A stretch of DNA of 64,000 bases from Psychrobacillus sp042945595 (GCF_042945595.1 NZ_CP168493.1:992001-1056000); one strand, 5' to 3'; numbered from the stretch's first letter, positions 17,358-26,547 are shown. Made by a program: numbers and translations. Notes: generated by a model not told the origin, from the letters alone.

Positions 17358-17385
17358 TGTAACACAATCGTAACACAACTGTAAA
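17358..17385 (+). promoter_or_regulatory. WalR-type direct repeats upstream of the NlpC/P60 gene
   Basis: Three hexamers at 11-bp period: TGTAAC, CGTAAC and TGTAAA, each separated by five bases. The first and third fit the WalR (YycF) consensus TGTWAH-N5-TGTWAH. WalR controls cell-wall hydrolase genes in B. subtilis and S. aureus, which suits the gene that follows. A TAAGAT at 17408 could be the -10 box. Confidence 0.45.
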
Positions 17386-17460
17386 ATTAAAAAGGAATAT
17401 TACGTGGTAAGATGTTTTTAACGAATATTTCAGAAAACTGTAGTCCTTTGGAGGAACACT

Positions 17461-17955
17461 ATGAGCCTAAAACTTACGACACAAAAACTTATTACTATAT
17501 TATTATTTACAATTTTTTTAGTCACAGCACCATTCGCTGGATATACTGAAGCATCAGGCACAGTAAATTCAAATGAATTAGTAGCGACTGCTAAAAATTT
17601 AGTAGGTACAAAATATCGTAGTGGCGGAACAACTCCCGCTGGATTTGATTGTTCCGGATTTGTAAATTATGTATTTGATGATGTAGGTATTGATCTTCCG
17701 AGAACTTCTGCAGGTATGCATAGTACAGGCTCTAAAGTAGATAGAGATGACTTATCAACAGGTGATTTAGTTTTCTTTAATACGACTGGTAGTGGCGTTT
17801 CGCATGTTGGTATATACATAGGGGACGGAAAATTTATTCATTCTTCTACTTCACAAGGTGTGAAAATTGATAAATTAAGTGATCCATATTATTGGGCAAA
17901 GCACTATGTTGGAGCAAAAAGAGTAACAAACATTTCTGTAGCGTCCAATAAATAA
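17461..17955 (+). CDS. secreted NlpC/P60 peptidoglycan endopeptidase
   Basis: 164 residues: a signal peptide (charged start, hydrophobic stretch about 10-27, then TEASG) directly followed by an NlpC/P60 domain. The catalytic cysteine is in FDCSGFVNYVF, the histidine in VSHVGIYIG and the third polar site in KFIHSSTS. Such enzymes cut peptide stems of the cell wall. No SH3 or LysM wall-binding repeats are present, so it is a minimal single-domain form. A strong ribosome site (TTTGGAGG) lies ahead of the ATG. The upstream WalR-like repeats support a cell-wall role. Confidence 0.92.
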   Translation: MSLKLTTQKLITILLFTIFLVTAPFAGYTEASGTVNSNELVATAKNLVGTKYRSGGTTPAGFDCSGFVNYVFDDVGIDLPRTSAGMHSTGSKVDRDDLSTGDLVFFNTTGSGVSHVGIYIGDGKFIHSSTSQGVKIDKLSDPYYWAKHYVGAKRVTNISVASNK

Positions 17956-17968
17956 AACATATAGATGC

Positions 17969-18004
17969 AAGCTCTATCGTATTAATAACGATAGAGCTTT
18001 TTTG
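17969..18004 (+). terminator. rho-independent terminator
   Basis: AAGCTCTATCGT (17969-17980) pairs with ACGATAGAGCTT (17988-17999), then a T run. Confidence 0.9.
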
Positions 18005-18114
18005 TTGCATTATTCAATCAAATCGTACAAATATATTGAAAGTTTTGGTAACCTTCGTCATAATGGAGGAAAGTTTGACTAGTAAACCTGTTTATGGGGA
18101 AAGGAGAAATATCA

Positions 18115-18495
18115 ATGCTCTATAAACGAAACGAATATTTTAGATATACTTTCGATGAACCGAATGAAGCAACTTTTCGATTAATAAAGGATGCAAGTGA
18201 GTCCTCACCAGAAGAAATCTCCAAAAAGGGCAAGTGTTTGATTATCGATATAAGCCCAAATGGAGTAAAAATGTATACGGAGCTTTTTATTGCCATTGAG
18301 AAATTAAATCATGTAGAACTGCAAGTAACATTAGACGAAATGCCAATTTCATTAATCGGTGAGTTTGTTTGGTCACACCGTAAAAATGTAGGATATGAAT
18401 ACGGTGTAAGGTTTATCGATGGAGAGAAAAGGGAAAGCTTAATAATAAGCGAACTGAAGAATAGACGAAAAAAAGAAATGGAATCCAAGAAATGA
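18115..18495 (+). CDS. PilZ-domain protein
   Basis: 126 residues. YKRNEYFRY at the start and DISPNGVKM about 40 residues later match the RxxxR and (D/N)xSxxG motifs by which PilZ domains bind cyclic di-GMP, although the first arginine pair is imperfect. The rest (GEFVWSH, EYGVRFID) fits the beta barrel. The ATG at 18115 has AAGGAG eight bases ahead; an in-frame ATG at 18094 lacks one. Placed between a wall hydrolase and hpf, it may adjust motility or surface traits; this is a guess. Confidence 0.75.
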   Translation: MLYKRNEYFRYTFDEPNEATFRLIKDASESSPEEISKKGKCLIIDISPNGVKMYTELFIAIEKLNHVELQVTLDEMPISLIGEFVWSHRKNVGYEYGVRFIDGEKRESLIISELKNRRKKEMESKK

Positions 18496-18541
18496 TTCTT
18501 CTACAATGTTCGACAAAAAATAAAAAAATTCTTTTAATAAA

Positions 18542-18571
18542 GAAGGATATTTTAAAGGGGATGTAGAAATA
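18542..18571 (+). promoter_or_regulatory. candidate sigma-H promoter of hpf
   Basis: GAAGGATAT (18542-18550) fits the sigma-H -35 pattern RNAGGAWWW; after 12 bases GTAGAAATA (18563-18571) fits RNNGAATWW with one mismatch. The B. subtilis counterpart yvyD is known to use sigma-H and sigma-B; a sigma-B site was not found here. Confidence 0.4.
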
Positions 18572-18603
18572 TACTATAGAGTTATATTAAAGGAGGAGTT
18601 TTC

Positions 18604-19158
18604 ATGTTAAACTTTAACATTCGTGGAGAAAATATTGAGGTGACTCCTGCAATTAGAGATCACGTTGAGGGAAAAGTTGAAAAGGTTGCTCGTTATTTCA
18701 ACGAGGAAATCCAAGCGACAGCCAATGTAAACCTTAAAGTGTATAATGACAGACAGACAAAAGTTGAAGTTACAATTCCTATGAAAAATTTAACTTTACG
18801 TGCAGAAGAGCGAAATGCGGATATGTACGCAGCGGTTGATCTAATCGTTGACAAGTTAGAACGTCAAATACGTAAGTACAAAACAAAAGTAAATCGTAAA
18901 TTCCGTGAACGTGAAGGGGTAGCAGCATATTTTGCTACTGTGGATACACCAGATGCATCTGGTGGTCACTCGGAAGAAGAAGACAACATTGTTCGTACGA
19001 AGCAATTTGATTTAAAACCAATGGATCAGGAAGAAGCAGTTTTACAAATGAATATGTTAGGCCATAATTTCTACATTTATACAGATGCAGATTCGAACGG
19101 CACACATATCGTTTACAAACGAAAAGATGGTAAATACGGATTAATAGAAACAAACTAA
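18604..19158 (+). CDS. hpf: ribosome hibernation promoting factor, long form
   Basis: Binds the 30S subunit in stationary phase and joins 70S ribosomes into inactive 100S dimers. 184 residues: N-terminal HPF/RaiA domain (about 1-100, starting LNFNIRGENIEVTPAIRDHVEGKV) and a C-terminal dimerising domain (about 125-184, VRTKQFDLKPMDQEEAVLQMNMLGHNFYIY) as in long Gram-positive HPF. AAAGGAGG ribosome site. It is followed by a terminator and then secA, as in B. subtilis. Confidence 0.96.
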   Translation: MLNFNIRGENIEVTPAIRDHVEGKVEKVARYFNEEIQATANVNLKVYNDRQTKVEVTIPMKNLTLRAEERNADMYAAVDLIVDKLERQIRKYKTKVNRKFREREGVAAYFATVDTPDASGGHSEEEDNIVRTKQFDLKPMDQEEAVLQMNMLGHNFYIYTDADSNGTHIVYKRKDGKYGLIETN

Positions 19159-19206
19159 TATGATGGTTGACTAGGCATTCATTCAGTCAATATAGCAAAA
19201 AACAAC

Positions 19207-19236
19207 TCTCTCCTCCATGCAAGAGGAGAGTTTTTA
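19207..19236 (+). terminator. rho-independent terminator of hpf
   Basis: CTCTCCTC (19208-19215) pairs with GAGGAGAG (19223-19230), then TTTTT. Confidence 0.85.
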
Positions 19237-19419
19237 TTTTGTAGAGTGAGAATCAAATCTGTCATATACTTGCTGAATTCAGTTGAAAATTGCTATTTTG
19301 GGTCGAATTTCAATTAATATTTGTCCGATACACTTCATCGAAGTAGAACGCTATCGTTGCAAAGCAGCTGTTTTTCTTTTCTAGCGTTCAAACAACTAGT
19401 AGTGCAAGGGACATGTTGT

Positions 19420-19448
19420 TTGCACGGCTTTGTATCCAATGGTAAAAT
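19420..19448 (+). promoter_or_regulatory. sigma-A promoter of secA
   Basis: TTGCAC (19420-19425), 17-bp spacer, TAAAAT (19443-19448), about 33 bases ahead of the ATG at 19482. Confidence 0.6.
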
Positions 19449-19481
19449 GGAGAGTAAGACTAAATGGGAAGTGAAAAATAG

Positions 19482-21992
19482 ATGCTTGGAGTATTAAATA
19501 AAGTATTCGATTTAAATAAACGTGACTTAAAACGATTAGAAAAAGTTGCTGATAAAGTAGAATCATTTGCGAGTGAAATGAATGCCAAGTCAGATGAAGA
19601 ACTACGTGCCAAAACAGATGAGTTTCGTACTCGTTACGCAAATGGAGAGACATTAGATCAATTATTGCCAGAAGCATTTGCGGTTGTTCGTGAAGGTGCC
19701 AAACGTGTACTTGATATGTATCCTTTCCATGTTCAAGTTATGGGATCTGTCGCACTTCATGAAGGTAATATTGCAGAGATGAAAACTGGGGAAGGTAAAA
19801 CACTTACTTCTACTATGTCCGTTTATTTGAATGCAATTCCAGGGCTTGGGTCACATGTGGTAACAGTGAACGAATATTTATCCAGTCGTGATGCTACGGA
19901 AATGGGACAACTATATGAATTTTTAGGAATGTCCGTGGGTTTAAACTTGAATTCATTAACTAAAGAGGAAAAACGGGAAGCTTATGCGGCGGATATTACG
20001 TATTCTACGAACAATGAATTAGGATTTGACTACCTTCGGGATAATATGGTGTTGTACAAAGAAGACAAAGTACAACGTCCACTTCACTATGCAGTTATTG
20101 ATGAAGTTGACTCCATTTTAATCGATGAAGCGAGAACGCCTTTAATTATTTCAGGACAAGCAAATAAAGCCGCACTCCTTTATAAACAAGCAAATGCATT
20201 CGTACGTACATTGACAAAAGAAGTTGATTATTCGTATGAAGAGTCAACTAAAGGTGTTACACTAACCGACGCTGGTGTTGAAAAAGTGGAGAATGCATTT
20301 GGAATTGAAAACTTATTTGATTTAACACATGTTCGTCTTAACCATGCAGTCAATCAATCATTAAAAGCACATGTGTCCATGCATTTAGATGTGGATTATG
20401 TTGTGCAAGACGAAGAGGTTGTCATTGTAGATTCATTTACAGGACGTCTAATGAAAGGTCGTCGCTATAGTGATGGACTGCATCAAGCGATTGAGGCAAA
20501 AGAAGGATTAGAAATTCAAAATGAATCGATGACAATGGCGACGATTACGTTCCAAAACTTTTTCCGTATGTACGATAAGTTGTCAGGAATGACTGGTACA
20601 GCGAAAACAGAAGAAGAGGAATTCCGTAATATTTATAATATGAATGTTATTGCAATTCCAACGAACCGTCCGATTACAAGGGATGACCGTGCAGATTTAA
20701 TTTATGCATCTATGAATGGCAAGTATGAAGCGGTTGCTGCAGATATTGCAGAGAGACATAAAATAGGGCAACCTGTTTTGATTGGTACAGTTGCCATTGA
20801 AACTTCTGAAATTATATCTAGTTTGTTAACTAAACACGGTATTAAGCATAATGTATTAAATGCGAAGAACCATGAGCATGAAGCGGAAATTATTGCTACT
20901 GCTGGGCATAAGGGTTCCGTTACGATTGCAACCAATATGGCTGGTCGTGGTACGGATATTAAGCTTGGTGAAGGTGTAATCGAAGTTGGTGGTCTTGCGG
21001 TAATTGGTACGGAACGTCATGAATCTAGACGTATTGATAATCAGTTACGTGGACGTTCAGGTCGTCAAGGAGATCCTGGGATCACACAGTTCTATCTTTC
21101 TATGGAAGATGAACTAATGCGTCGTTTTGGTTCGGACAATATGCGCAGTATGATGTCGAAACTTGGCATGGATGATTCTCAACCAATTCAATCTAAAATG
21201 GTTTCTCGTGCAGTAGAATCAGCGCAAAAACGTGTCGAAGGAAACAACTTTGATTCACGTAAGCGTCTATTGCAATATGACGATGTGTTACGTCAACAGC
21301 GCGAAATTATTTATAAAGAACGTAATGAAGTTCTAGAAACAGAAAATATGCGTTCCTTAGTGGAATCAATGATATTTGGTGCAATCGAGCGTTTAGTAGC
21401 ATCCCATACAGGCTCCGACAATAAAGCGGAGTGGAGCTTAAAAGGGATTGAAGATTATATGCATGCAAATTTATTGCCAGAAGGAATTATTACGCAACAA
21501 AATCTAGAAGGCTTAACTTCAGAAGAGATAGAAGCAAACATTAAAGAGGAAGTAATCCGTTTTTACGATGCGAAAGAAGAAGACTTAACGAGCGAGCGTA
21601 TGCGTGAATTCGAAAAGGTCGTATTACTTCGTTCAATAGACTCTAAATGGATTGATCATATAGATGCGATGGATCAGCTTCGTCAAGGGATTCATTTGCG
21701 TGCATATGGACAAAATGACCCTCTTCGTGAGTATCAAAGTGAAGGTTTTGTTATGTTTGAAGCAATGGTCGAATCCATCCAAGAAGACGTATCAAAATAC
21801 GCAATGAAGGCAGAAATACGCAATAATCTAGAACGAGAAGAAGTTGCTAAAGGGCAAGCAGTGAATCCAAAAGAAGATGGTGAAACGATTAAGAAAAAGC
21901 CAGCTCGCAATGAAGCTGCAGTTGGTCGAAATGTCTTATGTCCTTGTGGTAGTGGTAAAAAGTATAAAAACTGTCACGGTGCCGTACAGTAA
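19482..21992 (+). CDS. secA: preprotein translocase ATPase SecA
   Basis: Motor that pushes secretory proteins through SecYEG. 836 residues with the DEAD-type motor: Walker A AEMKTGEGKTLTS near residue 100, DEVDSILIDEARTPL near 208, and helicase-like motifs TNMAGRGTDIKL and RGRSGRQGDPG around 490-530. The helical scaffold and wing follow, and the tail carries the zinc motif CPCGSGKKYKNCH that binds SecB-like partners and ribosomes. Normal length for the housekeeping SecA1. It precedes prfB by 26 bases and is probably co-transcribed with it. Confidence 0.98.
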   Translation: MLGVLNKVFDLNKRDLKRLEKVADKVESFASEMNAKSDEELRAKTDEFRTRYANGETLDQLLPEAFAVVREGAKRVLDMYPFHVQVMGSVALHEGNIAEMKTGEGKTLTSTMSVYLNAIPGLGSHVVTVNEYLSSRDATEMGQLYEFLGMSVGLNLNSLTKEEKREAYAADITYSTNNELGFDYLRDNMVLYKEDKVQRPLHYAVIDEVDSILIDEARTPLIISGQANKAALLYKQANAFVRTLTKEVDYSYEESTKGVTLTDAGVEKVENAFGIENLFDLTHVRLNHAVNQSLKAHVSMHLDVDYVVQDEEVVIVDSFTGRLMKGRRYSDGLHQAIEAKEGLEIQNESMTMATITFQNFFRMYDKLSGMTGTAKTEEEEFRNIYNMNVIAIPTNRPITRDDRADLIYASMNGKYEAVAADIAERHKIGQPVLIGTVAIETSEIISSLLTKHGIKHNVLNAKNHEHEAEIIATAGHKGSVTIATNMAGRGTDIKLGEGVIEVGGLAVIGTERHESRRIDNQLRGRSGRQGDPGITQFYLSMEDELMRRFGSDNMRSMMSKLGMDDSQPIQSKMVSRAVESAQKRVEGNNFDSRKRLLQYDDVLRQQREIIYKERNEVLETENMRSLVESMIFGAIERLVASHTGSDNKAEWSLKGIEDYMHANLLPEGIITQQNLEGLTSEEIEANIKEEVIRFYDAKEEDLTSERMREFEKVVLLRSIDSKWIDHIDAMDQLRQGIHLRAYGQNDPLREYQSEGFVMFEAMVESIQEDVSKYAMKAEIRNNLEREEVAKGQAVNPKEDGETIKKKPARNEAAVGRNVLCPCGSGKKYKNCHGAVQ

Positions 21993-22018
21993 TCGAGAAA
22001 GTCGGAGGAACAAATAAT

Positions 22019-23123
22019 ATGGTTGAAATAGCAGTAGTACGAAATGAATTAGATCGAACAGCAGGAAAATTGGAAGACTTCAGGGGGTCTCTTTGACTTA
22101 GAAAACAAAGAAATTCGCATCCAAGAACTAGAAGAATTAATGACTTTCCCAGACTTTTGGGACGATTCTCAAGGTGCTCAAAAAGTAATTAATGAGTTAA
22201 ATGGATTAAAGACAATTGTCGAACAATATAATGACCTTGTTTCCACCCAGGAAAACTTAGAAATGACACTTGAGTTAATCAAAGAAGAGCCAGACGAAGA
22301 ATTGCAAGAAGAGCTTGGCAATGAATTAAAAGAATTCAGTAGCAAACTAGCTACCTTCGAATTGCAATTACTTTTAAGTGAAGAATATGATAAGCATAAT
22401 GCGATTTTAGAATTGCATCCAGGAGCTGGTGGTACAGAATCACAAGACTGGGGTTCCATACTACTTCGTATGTATCAACGTTGGGCAGATAAACGTGGTT
22501 TTAAAGTGGAGACAATCGATTATTTACCAGGTGATGAGGCTGGTATTAAATCCGTCACGCTACTTATAAAAGGACATAATGCTTATGGTTATTTAAAAGC
22601 GGAGAAAGGTGTTCATCGTCTAGTTCGTATTTCACCATTTGACTCTTCTGGCCGTCGTCATACGTCTTTCGTCTCTTGTGAAGTTATGCCAGAATTCACC
22701 GACGAAATCGAAATTGAAATTCGCACGGAAGATTTGAAAATCGACACTTACCGCGCAACAGGCGCTGGTGGGCAGCATATTAATACAACCGATTCTGCGG
22801 TGCGTATTACTCATTTACCAACGAACTCGGTTGTTACTTGTCAATCTGAACGTTCACAGATTAAAAATCGTGAACACGCAATGAAACTATTAAAATCAAA
22901 ATTGTACCAATTAAAAATTGAAGAGCAAGAAGCACAACTTGCTGAAATTCGTGGTGAACAAAAAGAAATCGGATGGGGAAGTCAAATCCGCTCTTATGTT
23001 TTCCATCCATATTCGATGGTAAAAGATCATCGTACAAGTGAAGAAAGCGGCAATGTGCACGCTGTAGTTGACGGTGAGTTGGACCAATTTATACACGCAT
23101 ATTTACGTTCAAGAATAAATTAA
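22019..23123 (+). CDS. prfB: peptide chain release factor 2, with programmed +1 frameshift
   Basis: Recognises UGA and UAA stop codons and triggers peptide release. The first 25 codons start at ATG 22019 (GGAGGA ahead) and stop at TGA 22094-22096; the remaining 342 codons run in the +1 frame from 22095 to 23123, giving 367 residues. The slippage site is present. The body has the RF2 tripeptide SPF (RISPFDSSGRRHTSF) and the catalytic GGQ (GAGGQHIN). Its synthesis is therefore autoregulated as in most bacteria. Downstream of secA, with a terminator at 23139. Confidence 0.97.
22082..22097 (+). promoter_or_regulatory. programmed frameshift site of prfB
   Basis: AGGGGG acts as an internal Shine-Dalgarno just ahead of TCT CTT TGA C. 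Slippage on CTT at the slow in-frame TGA shifts the ribosome +1 into the GAC frame. The site matches the classic prfB arrangement. Confidence 0.95.
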
Positions 23124-23138
23124 TAGACAGGAATTATA

Positions 23139-23175
23139 AACGAGATGCCCAGAAAGACAGGGCATCTCGTTTTAT
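23139..23175 (+). terminator. terminator of the secA-prfB unit
   Basis: AACGAGATGCCC (23139-23150) pairs with GGGCATCTCGTT (23160-23171); T-rich tail. Confidence 0.9.
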
Positions 23176-23189
23176 TAAAATGGAGGAAT

Positions 23190-23273
23190 CGGTCGGATAT
23201 GTCCGATAATCGGTCGAATGTAGCCAACAATCGGTCGAATGTAGCCAACAATCGGTCGGAAAAATACGAATTT
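23190..23273. repeat. exact 21-bp-period array of CGGTCG(A/G)A words (4 units)
   Basis: CGGTCGG or CGGTCGA begins at 23190, 23211, 23232 and 23253. Units two and three are nearly identical over the full 21 bp (word followed by ATGTAGCCAACAAT), so at least one recent duplication is visible. Non-coding gap between prfB and the YitT-family gene. Confidence 0.85.
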
Positions 23274-23381
23274 AATGTTCTATCTCTTTAATACGCCGCT
23301 TTACTGAAGTTCACAAACTTCCCTTCTGTTGTTATACTAGTTCGGGCATCAATCAGAAACTTTATTAGAAAGAGGATAAAA

Positions 23382-24251
23382 ATGACCACGAATAACAGAA
23401 AACACAAAGAACTTCCTCCATTACTGGAGCAAGGAAGAGACTATTTATATATCATTATTGGAGCTGCAATAATTGCGATTGGTTTTAATGTATTTTTATT
23501 GCCAAATCAAGTTGCTTCAGGTGGTGTAAGTGGAATTAGTACGATATTAAAAGGAGTTCTTGGGTGGGAACCAGGACTTGTTCAATATGCTTTTAATATC
23601 CCCTTATTTATCGCAGGTTTGTTTTTTTTAGGAGCAAAATTTGGGATTAAATCATTTGTAGGCACACTTACATTACCAGCCGTTGTTTTATTCACTTCAA
23701 GTTGGGAGCCGTGGACTACGAATCCTCTATTGGGTGCTTTGTTTGGAGGTATTACGATTGGTCTAGGTTTAGGTATCGTTTTCCGCGGCGGAGCATCCAC
23801 AGGTGGTACAGACTTAGCTGCACAAATTATTACGAAGTATACAGGTTTTTCTCTAGGCAAAAGTGTATTACTAATCGATGGATTAATTGTACTTAGTGCT
23901 GCTTTTGTTTTTGACATTGAAAAAGCACTTTATGCATTGATTGCGCTATTTGTCACAACAAAAACAATTGATATTATCCAACTTGGATTTAGTCAATCAA
24001 AAATGATTTATATTATTACGAATAAACAAGAAGAAATAAGGAATGCTATATATAAAGAAATAGATAGAGGGGTGACGAAACTTCCAGCAATTGGTGGGTA
24101 CACCGATGAAGAGCGGCCGATATTAATGGTGGTGGCATATCAATCAGAATTCACAAAGTTGAAACAATTAGTCAAAACGCTTGATCCTACTGCATTTGTC
24201 ATAGTATCAGATGCATACGAAGTTCTAGGAGAAGGTTTTAAAAAGTATTAA
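23382..24251 (+). CDS. YitT-family membrane protein
   Basis: 289 residues: five to six membrane helices in the first 200 residues with glycine-rich turns (LPNQVASGGVSGISTIL, FRGGASTGGTDLAAQIITKYTG), then a cytosolic DUF2179 domain with VTKLPAIGGYTDEERPILMVV. This is the DUF161/DUF2179 architecture of the YitT/YvjA/YqfU family. The location between prfB and cccB matches B. subtilis yvjA. The molecular role of the family is not settled. Confidence 0.88.
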   Translation: MTTNNRKHKELPPLLEQGRDYLYIIIGAAIIAIGFNVFLLPNQVASGGVSGISTILKGVLGWEPGLVQYAFNIPLFIAGLFFLGAKFGIKSFVGTLTLPAVVLFTSSWEPWTTNPLLGALFGGITIGLGLGIVFRGGASTGGTDLAAQIITKYTGFSLGKSVLLIDGLIVLSAAFVFDIEKALYALIALFVTTKTIDIIQLGFSQSKMIYIITNKQEEIRNAIYKEIDRGVTKLPAIGGYTDEERPILMVVAYQSEFTKLKQLVKTLDPTAFVIVSDAYEVLGEGFKKY

Positions 24252-24301
24252 AGTTGGTACAATAAGAAGGTAAGACAACTATAGTTGAGGGAGGATTTAT
24301 T

Positions 24302-24646
24302 ATGAACAAGAAACTATTAGCTGTAATTTTTGGAACAGTATTATTGTTAGCGGCATGTGGTGGAGCAAAAACGGACAAAACCGCAACAGAAACTACTACG
24401 GGGACGACAACAACTGAAACTGCCAAAGTAGATCCAGAAAAAATTGTACAAGCAAAATGTACTACTTGTCACGGAGGAAACTTACAAGGTCAAGGAGGCA
24501 CCCCAAATCTAATGACTGTAGGATCTCGACTATCTAAAGATGAAATTTTGAATGTACTTAAAAATGGTCGAGGTGGAATGCCAGGTGGACTTGTTTCCGG
24601 AGATGAAGCGGAAGCAGTAGCTACATGGTTATCGAATAATAAATAA
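24302..24646 (+). CDS. cccB: lipoprotein cytochrome c (c-551 type)
   Basis: Small electron carrier on the outer face of the membrane. 114 residues: lipoprotein signal with lipobox LLAAC (Cys about 19), a threonine-rich linker, a haem-binding CTTCH near residue 58, and an axial methionine in GGMPGG near residue 98. B. subtilis CccB has the same build and the same neighbourhood (prfB, yvjA, cccB, ftsE). GGGAGG ribosome site. Probably donates electrons to an aa3- or bc-type complex (inferred from family). Confidence 0.92.
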   Translation: MNKKLLAVIFGTVLLLAACGGAKTDKTATETTTGTTTTETAKVDPEKIVQAKCTTCHGGNLQGQGGTPNLMTVGSRLSKDEILNVLKNGRGGMPGGLVSGDEAEAVATWLSNNK

Positions 24647-24702
24647 CGCATTCGTATGTACTAGTTTCGACAATAAAAGCAAGCATATTCTTCCTAATAA
24701 TA

Positions 24703-24737
24703 AATCAGTTGCTCATTCGTAGCAGCTGATTTTTTTG
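24703..24737 (+). terminator. rho-independent terminator of cccB
   Basis: ATCAGTTGCT (24704-24713) pairs with AGCAGCTGAT (24721-24730), followed by seven T. Confidence 0.88.
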
Positions 24738-24960
24738 TTAATAAGGGAGGAAATTAGACGTTATATGTAGAATATAAGGATAAATAGGGAATTTGTATGT
24801 AAATAAATTATCCTATTTCCTAAAGATTAACCAAAAGAAGATGGGTGTGTCACCTAATATTACCTACTAATTGAAATGTAATTGTAACAAAAGAAGCGAG
24901 TTCTAATGTTATAATAAGCATGTCGAAATTTATCAAGTGAAATAAATAGGTGGTTTAAAA

Positions 24961-25647
24961 ATGATAGAAATGTTAAACGTTTACAAAAAATACCCAAATG
25001 GAATTGTTGCTGCGAATGGTATTGACGTAGAAATTAAACAAGGTGAATTCGTCTATGTTGTTGGACCAAGTGGTGCAGGAAAATCGACATTCATTAAAAT
25101 GATGTATCGAGAAGAGCGTCCAACTTCTGGCGATATTTTTATTAACGGGGTTAATTTAGCAACTTTGAAGCCTTCAAAAGTACCATATTTAAGAAGACAA
25201 ATTGGGGTTGTTTTTCAAGACTTTAAATTACTTCCTCGTTTGAATGTATATGAGAACATTGCCTTTGCTTTGGAAGTAATTGAAGAAACTCCTAAAGTAA
25301 TTCGCAAACGCGTAATGGACGTACTAGAACTTGTCGGTCTCAAGCATAAAGCAAGGATGTTTCCAACGGAGCTTTCTGGTGGGGAGCAGCAAAGAGTGTC
25401 TATTGCTCGATCTATTGTAAATACACCAAAATTAGTTATTGCAGATGAGCCAACTGGAAATTTAGATCCTGATACTTCATGGGAAATTATGAATATTTTC
25501 GAAGAAATTAATTCACGAGGAACTACCATTATTATGGCAACTCATAATAGGGAAATTGTTAATACAATAAGACACCGTGTTATCGCTGTAGAGGGTGGAT
25601 TAATCACTCGGGATGAATACGGAGGAGATTACGGTTATGAAAGCTAG
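24961..25647 (+). CDS. ftsE: cell division ATP-binding protein FtsE
   Basis: ATPase half of the FtsEX complex, which turns ATP use in the cytosol into activation of cell-wall hydrolases outside. 228 residues: Walker A GPSGAGKST near 37, Q loop VVFQDFKLLP, ABC signature LSGGEQQR near 138 and Walker B LVIADEPTGNLD. The start is preceded by ATAGGTGG. Overlaps ftsX by 11 bases. Confidence 0.97.
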   Translation: MIEMLNVYKKYPNGIVAANGIDVEIKQGEFVYVVGPSGAGKSTFIKMMYREERPTSGDIFINGVNLATLKPSKVPYLRRQIGVVFQDFKLLPRLNVYENIAFALEVIEETPKVIRKRVMDVLELVGLKHKARMFPTELSGGEQQRVSIARSIVNTPKLVIADEPTGNLDPDTSWEIMNIFEEINSRGTTIIMATHNREIVNTIRHRVIAVEGGLITRDEYGGDYGYES

Positions 25648-26524
25648 AACAGCAGGAAGGCACTTCAGGGATAGCCTTAAGAGTATTAGTCGTAATGGAT
25701 GGATGACCTTTGCTTCGGTAAGTGCAGTGACGGTTACGTTATTGCTTGTAGGTGTATTCGTCATGATAATGATGAATTTAAGTAAAGTTGCGGACGATCT
25801 TGAAAAAGATGTCGAAATTAAAGTAATTGTTGAATTGACAGCAGATGATGCTTCCATTTCGAAATTAAAAGAAGAAATAAAGCACACAACAGGCGTAGCA
25901 GAAGTTTTATATTCGCCAAAAGAAGATGAGTTGAATAAATTAGTCTTGGATTTTGGAGATGACCTACTTTTATTTGAACAACAGAACCCTTTACATAATG
26001 TGTTTGTTGTGAAAGCTAAAAATCCGCAAGAAACAGAAGTAGTAGCGAAAAAAATTGACCGGTTAGATAACACATTCGAAGTGAAATACGGTGAAGGAAA
26101 AATAGAAAGACTATTTTCTTTCTTGAACACAAGTAGAAATGTAGGGTTAGTATTAATATTAGCTTTATTGTTCACCGCAATGTTTCTAATTTCTAATACT
26201 ATTCGTATTACTATCGTGGCAAGAAGAAGAGATATTGAAATTATGAAACTTGTAGGTGCAACAAACTGGTTTATACGAATTCCATTTATTTTAGAAGGAA
26301 TGTGGCTCGGTATTCTAGGATCTATTATTCCAATCACTTTAGTTTCCGTACTCTACTACAATATCTATAAGATGTTAGAGCCAAAACTGGCGCAAGGAAA
26401 TCTATTCAAACTGCTCGATTATTCTCCTTTTATTTATCAAGTAGATGCTTTGATATTATTAATGGGTGTATTAATAGGAGTCTGGGGTAGTTTCATGTCA
26501 GTTCGTAAATTTTTACGCGTTTAA
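25637..26524 (+). CDS. ftsX: cell division permease-like protein FtsX
   Basis: 295 residues with the FtsX layout: N-terminal cytosolic part RHFRDSLKSISRNGWMTFAS, first membrane helix about 22-45, a large outside loop (about 50-165) that in other species contacts the hydrolase or its adaptor, then three membrane helices (about 172-290). ATG at 25637 sits nine bases after GGAGGAG; an in-frame ATG at 25613 would place the ribosome site inside the gene. Directly followed by an M23 hydrolase gene, the likely client. Confidence 0.96.
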   Translation: MKARTAGRHFRDSLKSISRNGWMTFASVSAVTVTLLLVGVFVMIMMNLSKVADDLEKDVEIKVIVELTADDASISKLKEEIKHTTGVAEVLYSPKEDELNKLVLDFGDDLLLFEQQNPLHNVFVVKAKNPQETEVVAKKIDRLDNTFEVKYGEGKIERLFSFLNTSRNVGLVLILALLFTAMFLISNTIRITIVARRRDIEIMKLVGATNWFIRIPFILEGMWLGILGSIIPITLVSVLYYNIYKMLEPKLAQGNLFKLLDYSPFIYQVDALILLMGVLIGVWGSFMSVRKFLRV

Positions 26525-26547
26525 GAGGATGAGAGGAGCAATACGTT

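Noticed and set aside
25600..26337. 245-codon minus-strand open frame opposite ftsX
   Set aside because: Low-complexity serine- and isoleucine-rich product mirroring ftsX codons; no ribosome site or independent support.
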